Part shown: piece after piece, positions 1 through 6,869 of the stretch
Numbering within the stretch: position 1 is the first letter of the stretch
How the letters are laid out: each line of letters begins with the position of its first letter
DNA from: DASQDT01 sp036380435
GTDB taxonomy: Bacteria; Acidobacteriota; Blastocatellia; Pyrinomonadales; Pyrinomonadaceae
Direction of reading: 5' to 3'
DNA length: 8,967 nucleotides
Assembly: GCA_036380435.1 (NCBI GenBank)
Contig: DASVES010000058.1
Location: 1-8,967 of the forward strand
Program-made: the position numbers and the translations under genes
Notes under the pieces: generated by a model
Databases searched by the model: none
The model's input: the letters and a program-made list of their open reading frames with translations, nothing else
What the model was told of the DNA's origin: nothing

Positions 1-188
1 GCGGCAGAATGTAGCCCACGGCGCGAGCCGTGGGGACACGCCCGATTAAAGAATCGAAGCCCCGGAGGGGCGAAAGAAATTCAGGCCGGGACATCACGCC
101 CGTCAATTTTCTTTCGCCCCTCCGGGGCTTCTTATTTTTCCGGCGCGTATTCCCACGGCTCGCGCCGTGGGCTACATTCTATCGCCGC
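1..188. repeat. Long imperfect inverted repeat (hairpin element 1)
   Basis: Two arms face each other across the spacer. The outer arms, 6-34 and 152-180, are perfect 29-nt reverse complements, and each contains a smaller palindrome (CCCACGGC gcga GCCGTGGG). The inner arms, 56-79 and 108-131, are perfect 24-nt reverse complements built on GCCCCGGAGGGGCGAAAG. The stretches between outer and inner arms also pair imperfectly, so the whole element can fold as one hairpin with arms of about 75-80 nt and an apex near 80-107. The terminal gcggc (1-5) pairs with gccgc (184-188). It looks like a REP-like or MITE-like intergenic repeat, but no transposase is nearby. Its left end coincides with the window edge, so it may extend further. 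Confidence 0.85.
108..141 (+). terminator. Possible rho-independent terminator inside hairpin element 1
   Basis: On the plus strand a GCCCC-TCC-GGGGC stem-loop (116-128) is followed at once by a T-rich run (TTCTTATTTTT, 129-139). On the minus strand the mirror-image inner arm (79-56) reads the same stem followed by TTCGATTCTTT. The element could therefore stop transcripts from both sides, including readthrough from the minus-strand gene ending at 259. The loop is short and this is inferred from shape only. Confidence 0.35.
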
Positions 189-258
189 TTACAGCGGCTC
201 GCCGACGCCTGCGACTTGTCTTCACTTTATCCTTCCACCTTCAGCCTTCATCCTTGCT

Positions 259-819
259 TTAGAGCACCCCGCGAAACCACTTCCACGCATAACAGGCGAC
301 CCCCGCGAGTGAGTAGACGCCGAGCGGGATGATGATGGCGAACTTGACGGCCGCGCACCACCATGCACGTCGCGGCAGCGTCTCGCCGTCGAAGCCGTCG
401 AGCATCCCGTACATCGCGCCGTTTTCCACGTAGTCGAGCACCCCGGCCAGCCACGGCAGCCACGCGACGGCGAGGGCCACGTCGTAGGCGGTCGTCCCCC
501 TGCCGAAAAACGCCCGCGCGGCTATCACGCAACCGAGCGCCCACAGCGTCGAGTAGACGGGGATGAGGAAGGCGTCCCAGCGCAGATGCCTGTATGCCTC
601 GCCGATCATGCCCTCACGCGCCCACGAGTTGATGATCTGCTCGGCCCTCTCCTCTGTGCCGGCGAGTTCGAGCGAGACGGCGCGCCGCGGCGCCTCCGGC
701 GTCAGCAGACGGCCCTTCGTCCGGTTGCCGATGAGCAGGAAGAGGACGAGCAGGACGGAGAAGGACGCGAGCACGGGCCAGCCGTCGTGGATGGCGTTGA
801 GGGGGTGGGGTGTGAGCAT
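259..819 (-). CDS. Small four-helix integral membrane protein, function unknown
   Basis: This 186-residue protein has four hydrophobic segments at about residues 15-31, 84-104, 113-131 and 157-178, so it is most likely an inner-membrane protein with no separate domain. Between helices 1 and 2 lies a soluble loop with the pattern E-L-A-G-T-x-E-R-A-E-x-I-I-x-S-W (51-66), then W81-D82. Helix 2 has a YST motif (89-91), and helix 3 ends in LDYVEN (128-133). I recall the same pattern (AGSxERAxxIxxSW, a YS/T helix, LDxxEN) in uncharacterised conserved membrane proteins of several phyla, so it is probably a real family, but its function is unknown. The ATG at 819 has a GGAG (829-832) 9 nt upstream, which supports this start. 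The gene diverges from glnE across a 222-nt spacer. No neighbour suggests a role. Confidence 0.8.
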   Translation of the reverse strand: MLTPHPLNAIHDGWPVLASFSVLLVLFLLIGNRTKGRLLTPEAPRRAVSLELAGTEERAEQIINSWAREGMIGEAYRHLRWDAFLIPVYSTLWALGCVIAARAFFGRGTTAYDVALAVAWLPWLAGVLDYVENGAMYGMLDGFDGETLPRRAWWCAAVKFAIIIPLGVYSLAGVACYAWKWFRGVL

Positions 820-1041
820 GTCTTCAAACTCCGCGGTTAGGACTTGAGGGACGACGCGCCGGTTCGGTGTCGGAAAGTGTGTTGGCTCGCGCGACAGCGG
901 CCGGGTGCAGGAGGACGCGCGCGGCTGTCGCCTCGCGCGTCATCTGACGGCGCACGGGAAATGCGCGGGGAATATATCACGCGCGCGGCGGCGGGCGGTA
1001 ATTTTGAAGGCGCTGCCCGGAGGGGGTAAATTGATAGACGA

Positions 1042-4000
1042 ATGCGAAGCGAGTCGTCCAGCGGCGCCGGCGAAGAAGTCGATGCTCTCGTGCGCGAGCT
1101 GCCCGACCCGGAGGGGGCGCGGCTCTTTTACGAGCGCGTGGTGGCCGAGCACCCCCCGGCGCGCCGCCTCTTCGAGCGCGACGCGGGGCTGCTCTCGGAC
1201 GCGCTGGCGCTCGCCGCGTGGAGTCCGCTCCTCGGCACGACGCTCGCGCAGCAGCCCGAACACCTCCAGTGGCTCGCGCGCGAGCGCGTGGCCTCGCGCG
1301 TGAAGACGACGGAGGAGCTGGGCGAGTCGCTCGCGCGCTTCGCCCTCACGCACACGCAGGCCGGCACGCAGGTAATCCTCGCGCGCTTCCGCCGGCGGGA
1401 GCTTTTGCGCGTCTACCTCCACGACCTGCGCCACACGACGACGCTCGTCGAGACGACCGAGGAGCTGTCGAACCTCGCCGACGCCGTCTTGGCCTACGCG
1501 CTCCAACTGGCGCAATCGGAGCTTGAAAACCTCTACGGCGCGCCGCAGTGTACGGACGAGCGTGGGCGCAAGCGGAGCGCCTCACTCTGCATCGTCGCCC
1601 TCGGCAAACTCGGCTCGCGCGAGCTGAACTACTCGTCCGACATCGACCTGCTCTTTATCTACTCCGAAGACGGCGAGACGAGCGGCACGGGTGAGCGCGG
1701 CGCCATCACCAACCGCGAGTTCTTCTGCAAGCTCGCCGAGGGGGTCGCGCGCCTCGTGGGGCAGCCGTCGGGCGAGGGCGCGGCCTACCGCGTCGATTTG
1801 CGTCTCAGGCCCCACGGCCGCGACGGAGCGCTGGCCGTCTCACTCCGCGAGGCGCTGCGCTACTACCACGAGACGGCGCACGCGTGGGAACTTCAGGCGC
1901 TCATCCGGCAGCGCGCCTCGGCCGGCTCGCCCCAGCTCTTCGCGCGCTTCAGTGAGGGATTGCGCGAGCGCGTCTACCGACGCGATGAAACGGTCGCGCA
2001 CGCCCTCTTCAACGTCCGTCTCGCCAAGCAGAAGATCGACCGCTTCCACCGACGCGAGGCCGGCGGCTACAACGTCAAGCTCGGTCGCGGCGGCATCCGC
2101 GAGCTGGAGTTCATCGCGCAGGCCCTCCAACTCGCGCACGGCGGGCGCGACCCGTGGCTGCACGCGCCCCACACGCTCATCTCCCTCAGCCGCCTCGCCG
2201 ACCGCCACCTCGTCACCGAGCGCGAGACGACCAGTCTCTCCGACGCCTACACCTTCCTCCGCATGCTCGAACACCGCCTCCAGATGGAGCACGGTCTGCA
2301 AACGCACACGCTCCCCGACGACCCCGCGCGCCGCTCCCTCGTCGCGCGCCGCATGCACTTCCACGGCGCGTCGGCCCTGGAAGAGTTCGAGCAGGCGCTA
2401 CGCACACACATCGCAAACGTCCGCGCCGTTTACGACCGCGTCTTCGGCGATACGGAAGACGACGCGGCGCAGGCAACCGCGACGACTGACGCCGCGACCG
2501 CGACGCCGCGCGTCACGGCCACGCCGGCCCCGGACGCCCGCGCCCCGGCGGCGCCCGAAGCGTCACCCGCCCCACGGGGCAGCGCCCTCGCCCATCCCGC
2601 GCCCGACGACCGGGGCGCACGCACGCCGGAGGATGACGCTGAGAAGGCCGCGCACGCCGCCGCCGTCGTGTTCGCGCCGCACATCGCGGGCGCTCTTGAG
2701 GAGACGACCGGGAAGGTCGCGCGCCGCCTGCTCGACGCCGCGCGCGGCTCGCTCAATCCGAAGCGCGCCCTCGCGCTCCTCGCGCGCGTCGCCTCGTCGC
2801 TCGATAAATCGGACGCCGACGTGGAGCTGAACCTGAACGAAGAAGACCTCGGCGCTCTCGCCCGTCTCTGCGGCGGGTCGGAATTTTTAGGCGAGATGGT
2901 CGCCGCCAACCCGGAGTTGATTCCGGCGCTCGCGGCGCGTGCCGAGGCCGTCGGAGAGCGCGACCACCGCGCGGTGCTGCGCGCCGCCGTGGACGGCGGA
3001 CGGAGCTTCCGTGAGGAGTTGTCGGCCCTGCGCCGCGCGTGGGCGCGCCTGCTCGTCGAGATCGGCGCGCGCGACGTGGAGGGCGACATCACGCCGGCCG
3101 AGTCGAACCGGCTCCAGACAACGCTCGCCGCCGCGAGCCTCAACGCGGCGCTCCTCGTCGCGCGGCGCGAGATCGCCCGCCACCACGGCCCCTTCGCCGC
3201 AGGGCCGCGCCTCTCCGTGCTCGGCCTCGGCCGCCTCGCCAGCGGCGGCATGGACTACGGCTCCGACCTCGACATCATCCTCGTCTACGACCCCAAAGTT
3301 CCGCCGCCCATCGGCGGCCTCTCGCACGACGAGTCCTACGCGCGTCTGAGCGAGCCGTTCGCCTCCGCGCTCTCGAACCTCACGCGCGACGGCTATCTCT
3401 ACCGCGTCGATTTGCGTCTGCGGCCCGACGGCCGCAACGGCCCCGTCGCCGTCGGCGCGCGCAGCTTCGTCAACTACATACGCGAGCGCGCCGGTGTGTG
3501 GGAGCTGCTGGCCTACGTCAAGCTGCGCGCGGTGGCCGGCGATCTCGAACTGGGGCGCGCCGTCGAGACTGAGGCGCGGCGCACGGTACATGAGGCGGCG
3601 CGGCGCGCGGGGGCGGAAGTGTTGCGCGCGGAGACGCGGCGCGTGCGAGAGCGTCTGGAGCGTGAGCACACGCGGGGGCAGGGAAGGCACGGCACAGACA
3701 TCAAGTACGGCCCCGGCGGCATGCTCGACGTTTATTTCGCCGCGCGCTACCTGCAACTGCGCGACGACGTGGCGGACGTGGGCGACGACCGCTCGACGCG
3801 CGCCACGCTCGCGCGCCTGCATGAGAACGGCTCACTCGGCGAAACAGACTTTCACGCCCTCGACCGAGGCTACGCGCTCCTGCGCCGCATCGACCACCAC
3901 CTGCGGCTGCTCGCCGGCCGCTCCACGCGTCTCCCCGCGGCCCCAGACCACCCCGTCCTCTCAGACCTCTCCCGACGCACGGGCCACGCCGCGCCCGCCG

Positions 4001-4071
4001 CCCTCGTCTCTGACCTCGACGCGCACACAGCGGCCGTCCGCGCCGCCTACCTCCGCGTCGTCGAAGGCTAA
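1042..4071 (+). CDS. glnE: Bifunctional glutamine synthetase adenylyltransferase / adenylyl-removing enzyme
   Basis: GlnE attaches AMP to a tyrosine of glutamine synthetase to switch it off and removes it again to switch it on, normally under PII control, in the cytoplasm. The 1009-residue protein has the family's two nucleotidyltransferase halves. In the N-terminal (AMP-removing) half, GKLGSRELNYSSDIDLLF gives the DxD pair D200/D202, the third acidic residue D252 lies in RVDLRLRP, and KLGRGGIRELEF follows near 346-357. In the C-terminal (AMP-adding) half, SGGMDYGSDLDIILVY gives D742/D744, D790 lies in a second RVDLRLRP, and GPGGMLDVYF sits near 890-899. The protein is longer than the roughly 945-residue E. 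coli enzyme, largely because of an Ala/Pro/Thr-rich linker at about 472-535. The C-terminal motif has Tyr898 where the N-terminal copy has Glu356. GGAGGGGGT (1019-1027) is 14 nt before the ATG, a rather wide spacing. No glnA or glnB is nearby. The identification is firm. Confidence 0.96.
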   Translation: MRSESSSGAGEEVDALVRELPDPEGARLFYERVVAEHPPARRLFERDAGLLSDALALAAWSPLLGTTLAQQPEHLQWLARERVASRVKTTEELGESLARFALTHTQAGTQVILARFRRRELLRVYLHDLRHTTTLVETTEELSNLADAVLAYALQLAQSELENLYGAPQCTDERGRKRSASLCIVALGKLGSRELNYSSDIDLLFIYSEDGETSGTGERGAITNREFFCKLAEGVARLVGQPSGEGAAYRVDLRLRPHGRDGALAVSLREALRYYHETAHAWELQALIRQRASAGSPQLFARFSEGLRERVYRRDETVAHALFNVRLAKQKIDRFHRREAGGYNVKLGRGGIRELEFIAQALQLAHGGRDPWLHAPHTLISLSRLADRHLVTERETTSLSDAYTFLRMLEHRLQMEHGLQTHTLPDDPARRSLVARRMHFHGASALEEFEQALRTHIANVRAVYDRVFGDTEDDAAQATATTDAATATPRVTATPAPDARAPAAPEASPAPRGSALAHPAPDDRGARTPEDDAEKAAHAAAVVFAPHIAGALEETTGKVARRLLDAARGSLNPKRALALLARVASSLDKSDADVELNLNEEDLGALARLCGGSEFLGEMVAANPELIPALAARAEAVGERDHRAVLRAAVDGGRSFREELSALRRAWARLLVEIGARDVEGDITPAESNRLQTTLAAASLNAALLVARREIARHHGPFAAGPRLSVLGLGRLASGGMDYGSDLDIILVYDPKVPPPIGGLSHDESYARLSEPFASALSNLTRDGYLYRVDLRLRPDGRNGPVAVGARSFVNYIRERAGVWELLAYVKLRAVAGDLELGRAVETEARRTVHEAARRAGAEVLRAETRRVRERLEREHTRGQGRHGTDIKYGPGGMLDVYFAARYLQLRDDVADVGDDRSTRATLARLHENGSLGETDFHALDRGYALLRRIDHHLRLLAGRSTRLPAAPDHPVLSDLSRRTGHAAPAALVSDLDAHTAAVRAAYLRVVEG

Positions 4072-4094
4072 AGTCGGCAGACACAAACCAAGGG

Positions 4095-4317
4095 CGCGTC
4101 CGTCACGACTGTAGGGGCAGGGCAAGTCCGCGGCCCGCAGCCGCGAGGAACAATTAACATGGATGGGCAGGATTAACTGGATGTGAAGATTTGAAATCTC
4201 AAATCTGAAATTCAATCATCTGTTCTTCATCCTGCCCGTCCTGTCCATCCATGTTAATTACCTCCCGCGACGGGGGCCGCGGAAGATGCCCTTGCCCCTA
4301 CAGTCGTGACGGACGCC
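4095..4317. repeat. Long hairpin repeat (element 2) between convergent genes
   Basis: The outer arms 4097-4119 and 4293-4315 are perfect 23-nt reverse complements containing GTAGGGGCA. The pairing continues imperfectly through a CCGCGGCCC segment to inner arms at 4153-4173 and 4229-4258 (ACATGGATGG...GCAGGAT). The left inner arm lacks about 9 nt (ACAGGACGG) that the right arm has, so the hairpin is asymmetric. The loop holds AGATTTGAAATCT (4187-4199), a palindrome around one central base. The same outer arm, inner arm and loop motifs recur at 6376-6561, so this is a dispersed repeat family. It fills the spacer between glnE (ends 4071) and the minus-strand gene ending at 4340, where it could serve as a two-way terminator. 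No classic T-run was found, so that role is inferred. Confidence 0.9.
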
Positions 4318-4339
4318 GAGAGGTCTTAGCAACGGACTG

Positions 4340-4912
4340 TTAGAAGAAAATGAAGACCAGTTCCCCGACCACCAGAATCGCGATGAAGATGCCCAGCACC
4401 ACCTTGACGATTGTCTTGTTGCGCCGGCCGTGGCGAATCTGCGAAGCGCCCGCCACGATGCTGGCAAAGCCGAACGCGATGACGAGTCCGAAGAGGCCGA
4501 ACATGATCGCCATCTGCTTCTCGTCGCCCGCGAACCTGTTGGTCGAGCCGGGGAGGTTGGCGTTCGCGATGATCCCCGCCACGAGCACCGTGATGCCGCC
4601 CATGAAGAGGACGAGGAAAGCGCCGATGACGAGCAGCACCCACCCGAGCACGCGCACCTGTCCACGCGTGAGCACGCGCCCCTTGCCGCATTGCGGGCAC
4701 TTCTTCACCGACGCGTCCGCCACCGCGTAGTCGCATTGGTAGCAGGCACGCTCCGCGCTCGGCGCGTGCCCGGCCGCGTGTGCCGGAAGCGAGCCGCCGG
4801 CGCGGCCGGGGAACGACGTTGCGTAGAACGGCCCGCGCCCGCACGCGGGACACGCGGCGAGGTGGGACGCCGATTCGTGGCGACAGTTGGAGCAGACGTA
4901 AACCGATTCCAT
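4340..4912 (-). CDS. Double zinc-ribbon membrane protein, function unknown
   Basis: Starting at the ATG at 4912, the protein has 190 residues. The N-terminal part has two CxxC...CxxC zinc-ribbon-like modules: C7/C10 with C21/C24, and C57/C60 with C72/C75. The linker between them (about 25-56) is rich in Gly, Ala and His. Three membrane helices follow at about 87-112, 137-158 and 168-190, the last ending at the C terminus. The likely arrangement is a zinc-binding head on a three-helix membrane anchor; the side of the membrane is not clear. A second in-frame ATG at 4921 would add MCV, but its Shine-Dalgarno would almost touch it. The 4912 start is 10 nt from GGAGG and is preferred. The gene is 61 nt downstream of the amidohydrolase stop on the same strand and may be cotranscribed with it. 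I do not recognise a specific family or function. Confidence 0.85.
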   Translation of the reverse strand: MESVYVCSNCRHESASHLAACPACGRGPFYATSFPGRAGGSLPAHAAGHAPSAERACYQCDYAVADASVKKCPQCGKGRVLTRGQVRVLGWVLLVIGAFLVLFMGGITVLVAGIIANANLPGSTNRFAGDEKQMAIMFGLFGLVIAFGFASIVAGASQIRHGRRNKTIVKVVLGIFIAILVVGELVFIFF

Positions 4913-4922
4913 CACACACATT

Positions 4923-4927
4923 CCTCC
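4923..4927 (-). promoter_or_regulatory. Ribosome binding site that decides the start of the zinc-ribbon membrane gene
   Basis: On the minus strand the sequence reads GGAGGA ATGTGTGTG ATG. The GGAGG core lies 10 nt from the ATG at 4912 but only one base from the ATG at 4921, which is too close for initiation. This favours the shorter, 190-residue protein. Confidence 0.6.
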
Positions 4928-4973
4928 ATCTCGCTGGCCTCATCGAAATTGACGATTCCAAAAGGCGCGCACG

Positions 4974-6305
4974 TCATCTCCGCTCGTTCTTGTAGACGAC
5001 GCCTTCCTTCATGACGAAGAAGACGCGCTCGGTCTGGCGGATGTCGGCGGTGGGGTCGCCGGGGACGGCGACGAGGTCGGCGAGCTTGCCGGCTTCGAGC
5101 GTGCCGAGACGGTCGGAGAGGCCGAAGAGTTCGGCCGCCACGGAGGTCGCCGCGCGCAGGGCGTCCGATGGGCGCATGCCGAGTTCGACCATGTGTCGGA
5201 ACTCCTCGGCGTTGCGGCCGTGCGGGTAGACGGCGGCGTCGGTGCCGAAGGCGACGCGGACTTTGCGCTGGACGGCCTTGCGGAAGGTGGCGCGCATTTG
5301 CGACATGGCCAGGCGCGCTTTGGCCTCGACGGCCGGCGGGAAGTAGGAGCCGCGCTCCAACTTCTCACGCAGGCCCTCGGCGGCCATCAGCGTCGGGACG
5401 AGGAAGGTGCCGCGCTGGCGCATCAGCTCAAGCGCCTCGTCGTCGAGGAACGAGCCGTGCTCGATGGAGTCGATGCCGGCGCGCACGGCCCGCTTGGCGC
5501 CCTCGGCCCCGTGCGCGTGGGCGGCGGCCTTGCGCCCGCGTGCGTGCGCCTCATCGACGAGCGCGTTCAGCTCCTCCTGCGTCAACTGCGGCGACTGCAC
5601 GTCGTCGTTCATCGAGAGCACGCCGCCCGTCGCGCAGGTCTTGATGACATCGGCGCCGCGCTTGATGTTCAGGCGGACGGCGGCGCGCACGGCGTCGGGG
5701 CCGTTGGCGACCGATTCGTCGATGCCGGAGTTACGGTCGAAGAGGTCGGCGCGGTAGCCGACCGTGGGGTCGCAGTGGCCGCCCGTCGCGCCGATGCCGT
5801 GGACGGCGACGAGCATCCGCGGCCCCGTGATGTGGCCGGCGCGCGCGGCGTTACGCAAGCCCACGTCGATCATGTCGCCGGAGCCGAGGTCGCGCACGGT
5901 GGTGAAGCCGGCGAGCAAAGTCTTCCGCGCATGGACGGTGGCGTCGAGCGCGCGCTCGGCCGCCGACTTCTTCAGCTCGTCGAGTTCGTCCTGCTTCCAA
6001 TCGTCGCTCGACTCGCCCGACAGATGCGTGTGCGCGTCCATAAAACCGGGCAGGAGCGTGGCGTCGCCGAGGTCGATTACTTCGGCCCCCGCCGGGATAG
6101 CAACGCCCGGCCCGGCCGCCTGAATCTTCCCGCCCGACACCACGACGACGCCGGGCGAGACGACCCGATCACTCTTGCCGTCGAACATCCGCGCCGCCTT
6201 GATGACGACGGTCTTTGCCTCCCCACGCGCGCCGCCCTGCGCGAGCGACGGGAGGTTGGCGGCGAAGAGTGCGAGGAGCAAGGCACAGACGCAGACTAGT
6301 TTCAT
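4974..6305 (-). CDS. Exported metal-dependent amidohydrolase, Xaa-Pro dipeptidase / imidazolonepropionase-like
   Basis: This 443-residue protein begins with a signal peptide (about 1-22, Leu/Ala-rich core, PSLA-Q cleavage region), so it should act in the periplasm or outside. It then has the small beta domain and TIM-barrel of the amidohydrolase superfamily. Visible metal-site residues are the HxH of DAHTH (H92, H94), a probable carboxylated lysine K222 in DVIKTCATGG, the AHAHG histidines (H263/H265), H283 in SIEHG and D356 in FGTDAA. The C terminus has the usual AGKLADLVAVPGDP strand. Related enzymes of this subgroup include Xaa-Pro/Xaa-Arg/Lys dipeptidases and other hydrolases, so the exact substrate cannot be read from sequence. 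Histidine breakdown (HutI) is unlikely, because the protein is exported and no hut gene is near. GGAG (6313-6316) lies 7 nt before the ATG. The zinc-ribbon gene follows 61 nt downstream. Confidence 0.92.
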   Translation of the reverse strand: MKLVCVCALLLALFAANLPSLAQGGARGEAKTVVIKAARMFDGKSDRVVSPGVVVVSGGKIQAAGPGVAIPAGAEVIDLGDATLLPGFMDAHTHLSGESSDDWKQDELDELKKSAAERALDATVHARKTLLAGFTTVRDLGSGDMIDVGLRNAARAGHITGPRMLVAVHGIGATGGHCDPTVGYRADLFDRNSGIDESVANGPDAVRAAVRLNIKRGADVIKTCATGGVLSMNDDVQSPQLTQEELNALVDEAHARGRKAAAHAHGAEGAKRAVRAGIDSIEHGSFLDDEALELMRQRGTFLVPTLMAAEGLREKLERGSYFPPAVEAKARLAMSQMRATFRKAVQRKVRVAFGTDAAVYPHGRNAEEFRHMVELGMRPSDALRAATSVAAELFGLSDRLGTLEAGKLADLVAVPGDPTADIRQTERVFFVMKEGVVYKNERR

Positions 6306-6327
6306 GTTTATTCTCCGGCAGTGGAAG

Positions 6328-6356
6328 TTGATACGGATTAAGAGCGCCTAACAAAA
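6328..6356 (-). promoter_or_regulatory. Weak candidate promoter for the amidohydrolase
   Basis: Reading the minus strand, a TTTTGT (6351-6356) is separated by 17 nt from TATCAA (6328-6333), which would place transcription start near 6320, just before the Shine-Dalgarno. Both hexamers match the sigma-70 consensus poorly and the implied leader is very short, so this is only a candidate. Confidence 0.2.
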
Positions 6357-6375
6357 CGACAGCGGTGAGTAATTC

Positions 6376-6561
6376 TGTAGGGGCAGGGACAAGTCCGCTG
6401 CCCGCCGGACACGAAAGAAATTTACATGGATGGACAGGACGGGCAGGATAAAAAGATTTGAAATCTGAAATCTGAAATCAGCCCTTTCTTCATCCTGCCC
6501 GTCCTGTCCATCCATGTTGATTCCTGAGTTGAGCGGGCCGCGGACTTGCCCTGCCCCTACA
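6376..6561. repeat. Long hairpin repeat (element 3), same family as element 2
   Basis: The outer arms at 6376-6403 and 6534-6561 pair over TGTAGGGGCAGGG (6376-6388 with 6549-6561) and onward through CAAGTCCGC-GCCCGC with one indel. The inner arms 6424-6449 and 6492-6517 are perfect 26-nt reverse complements (ACATGGATGGACAGGACG followed by GGCAGGAT). The short stretches between outer and inner arms differ on the two sides. The loop contains AGATTTGAAATCT (6454-6466), then further GAAATCT units (about 6460-6480). Arms, order and loop match the element at 4095-4317. It occupies the spacer between the small cysteine-rich gene (ending 6602) and the amidohydrolase promoter region, both on the minus strand, so it could attenuate readthrough between them. 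Confidence 0.9.
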
Positions 6562-6601
6562 ATCTTGTCAGACGCTTCTGGATGTCGTTCCCTTTGGGGC
6601 T

Positions 6602-6826
6602 TCAAGCGTTGCGCGGCGCGCCGGTCGAGTCCTCGTGCCAGCAGCGCGTGCACCAGTGTCCGCGCGCGGCGCGCTCGGCGAGCGGGAGTTCGGCCGAGGC
6701 GGGCAGGCGCGCGACCACCTCGCGCTCATCGGCGCTCAACTCGTACCATGCCTTCATCGCCCCCTCGCCGCAGCGCGGGCAGCGGCCCTCGCCCTGCGTG
6801 CTGGTCGGGTAGTCGGCGTCGCTCAT
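6602..6826 (-). CDS. Small CxxC/CxxC zinc-ribbon-like protein
   Basis: This 74-residue protein has one CPRC knuckle (C16/C19) and a second, CTRC (C59/C62), separated by a charged helical stretch with WYELSADEREVVARLPAS (27-44) and an LAERAARG segment. The four cysteines could bind one zinc ion in a split ribbon. I recall similar short proteins with the order CPRC, ELxxxEREVVxRLPAS, CTRCW in Acidobacteriota genomes, with no assigned function. It has no signal peptide or membrane helix, so it is probably cytoplasmic. GGAGGG (6835-6840) lies 8 nt before the ATG at 6826, a strong start signal. A longer reading frame runs upstream from 7459 through this gene, but the extra part is antisense to the M14 peptidase. 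It diverges from that peptidase gene across 120 nt. Confidence 0.82.
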   Translation of the reverse strand: MSDADYPTSTQGEGRCPRCGEGAMKAWYELSADEREVVARLPASAELPLAERAARGHWCTRCWHEDSTGAPRNA

Positions 6827-6869
6827 CACGGTTGCCCTCCGGCGCGGCGTGCGCGGCCCGCTCGGAAGA

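Noticed and set aside
1..188. CRISPR array or tRNA-like structure
   Set aside because: The repeated units are inverted, not direct with regular spacers, and no cloverleaf or anticodon arm can be drawn.
30..332. A 100-codon plus-strand frame at the left edge
   Set aside because: It runs through both arms of the hairpin repeat and into the end of the membrane-protein gene. Its translation is Arg/Pro-rich and no ribosome binding site is convincing.
820..1041. A small gene in the spacer between the membrane protein and glnE
   Set aside because: Frames here are Arg/Gly/Ala-rich, overlap the glnE start out of frame and lack a ribosome site. An AATATATC stretch near 971-978 may be a -10 for glnE, but no fitting -35 was found.
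1691..2830. A 379-codon plus-strand frame overlapping glnE
   Set aside because: It is a Ser/Arg/Thr-rich out-of-frame reading of GlnE codons, not a separate gene or frameshift; the GlnE frame is continuous across it.
2887..3822. A 311-codon minus-strand frame inside glnE
   Set aside because: It lies wholly within the conserved C-terminal catalytic half of GlnE. Its composition is shadow-like and it has no recognisable motif.
4350..5014. Plus-strand frames across the zinc-ribbon gene
   Set aside because: They are antisense to the four-cysteine pairs and hydrophobic helices of the minus-strand gene, and they have no supporting signals.
5193..6299. A 368-codon open frame on the plus strand opposite the amidohydrolase
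   Set aside because: It is fully antisense to a gene with intact catalytic motifs and a good start. Its translation is Gly/Ala/Val/Arg-rich with no domain, as expected from high-GC codon bias.
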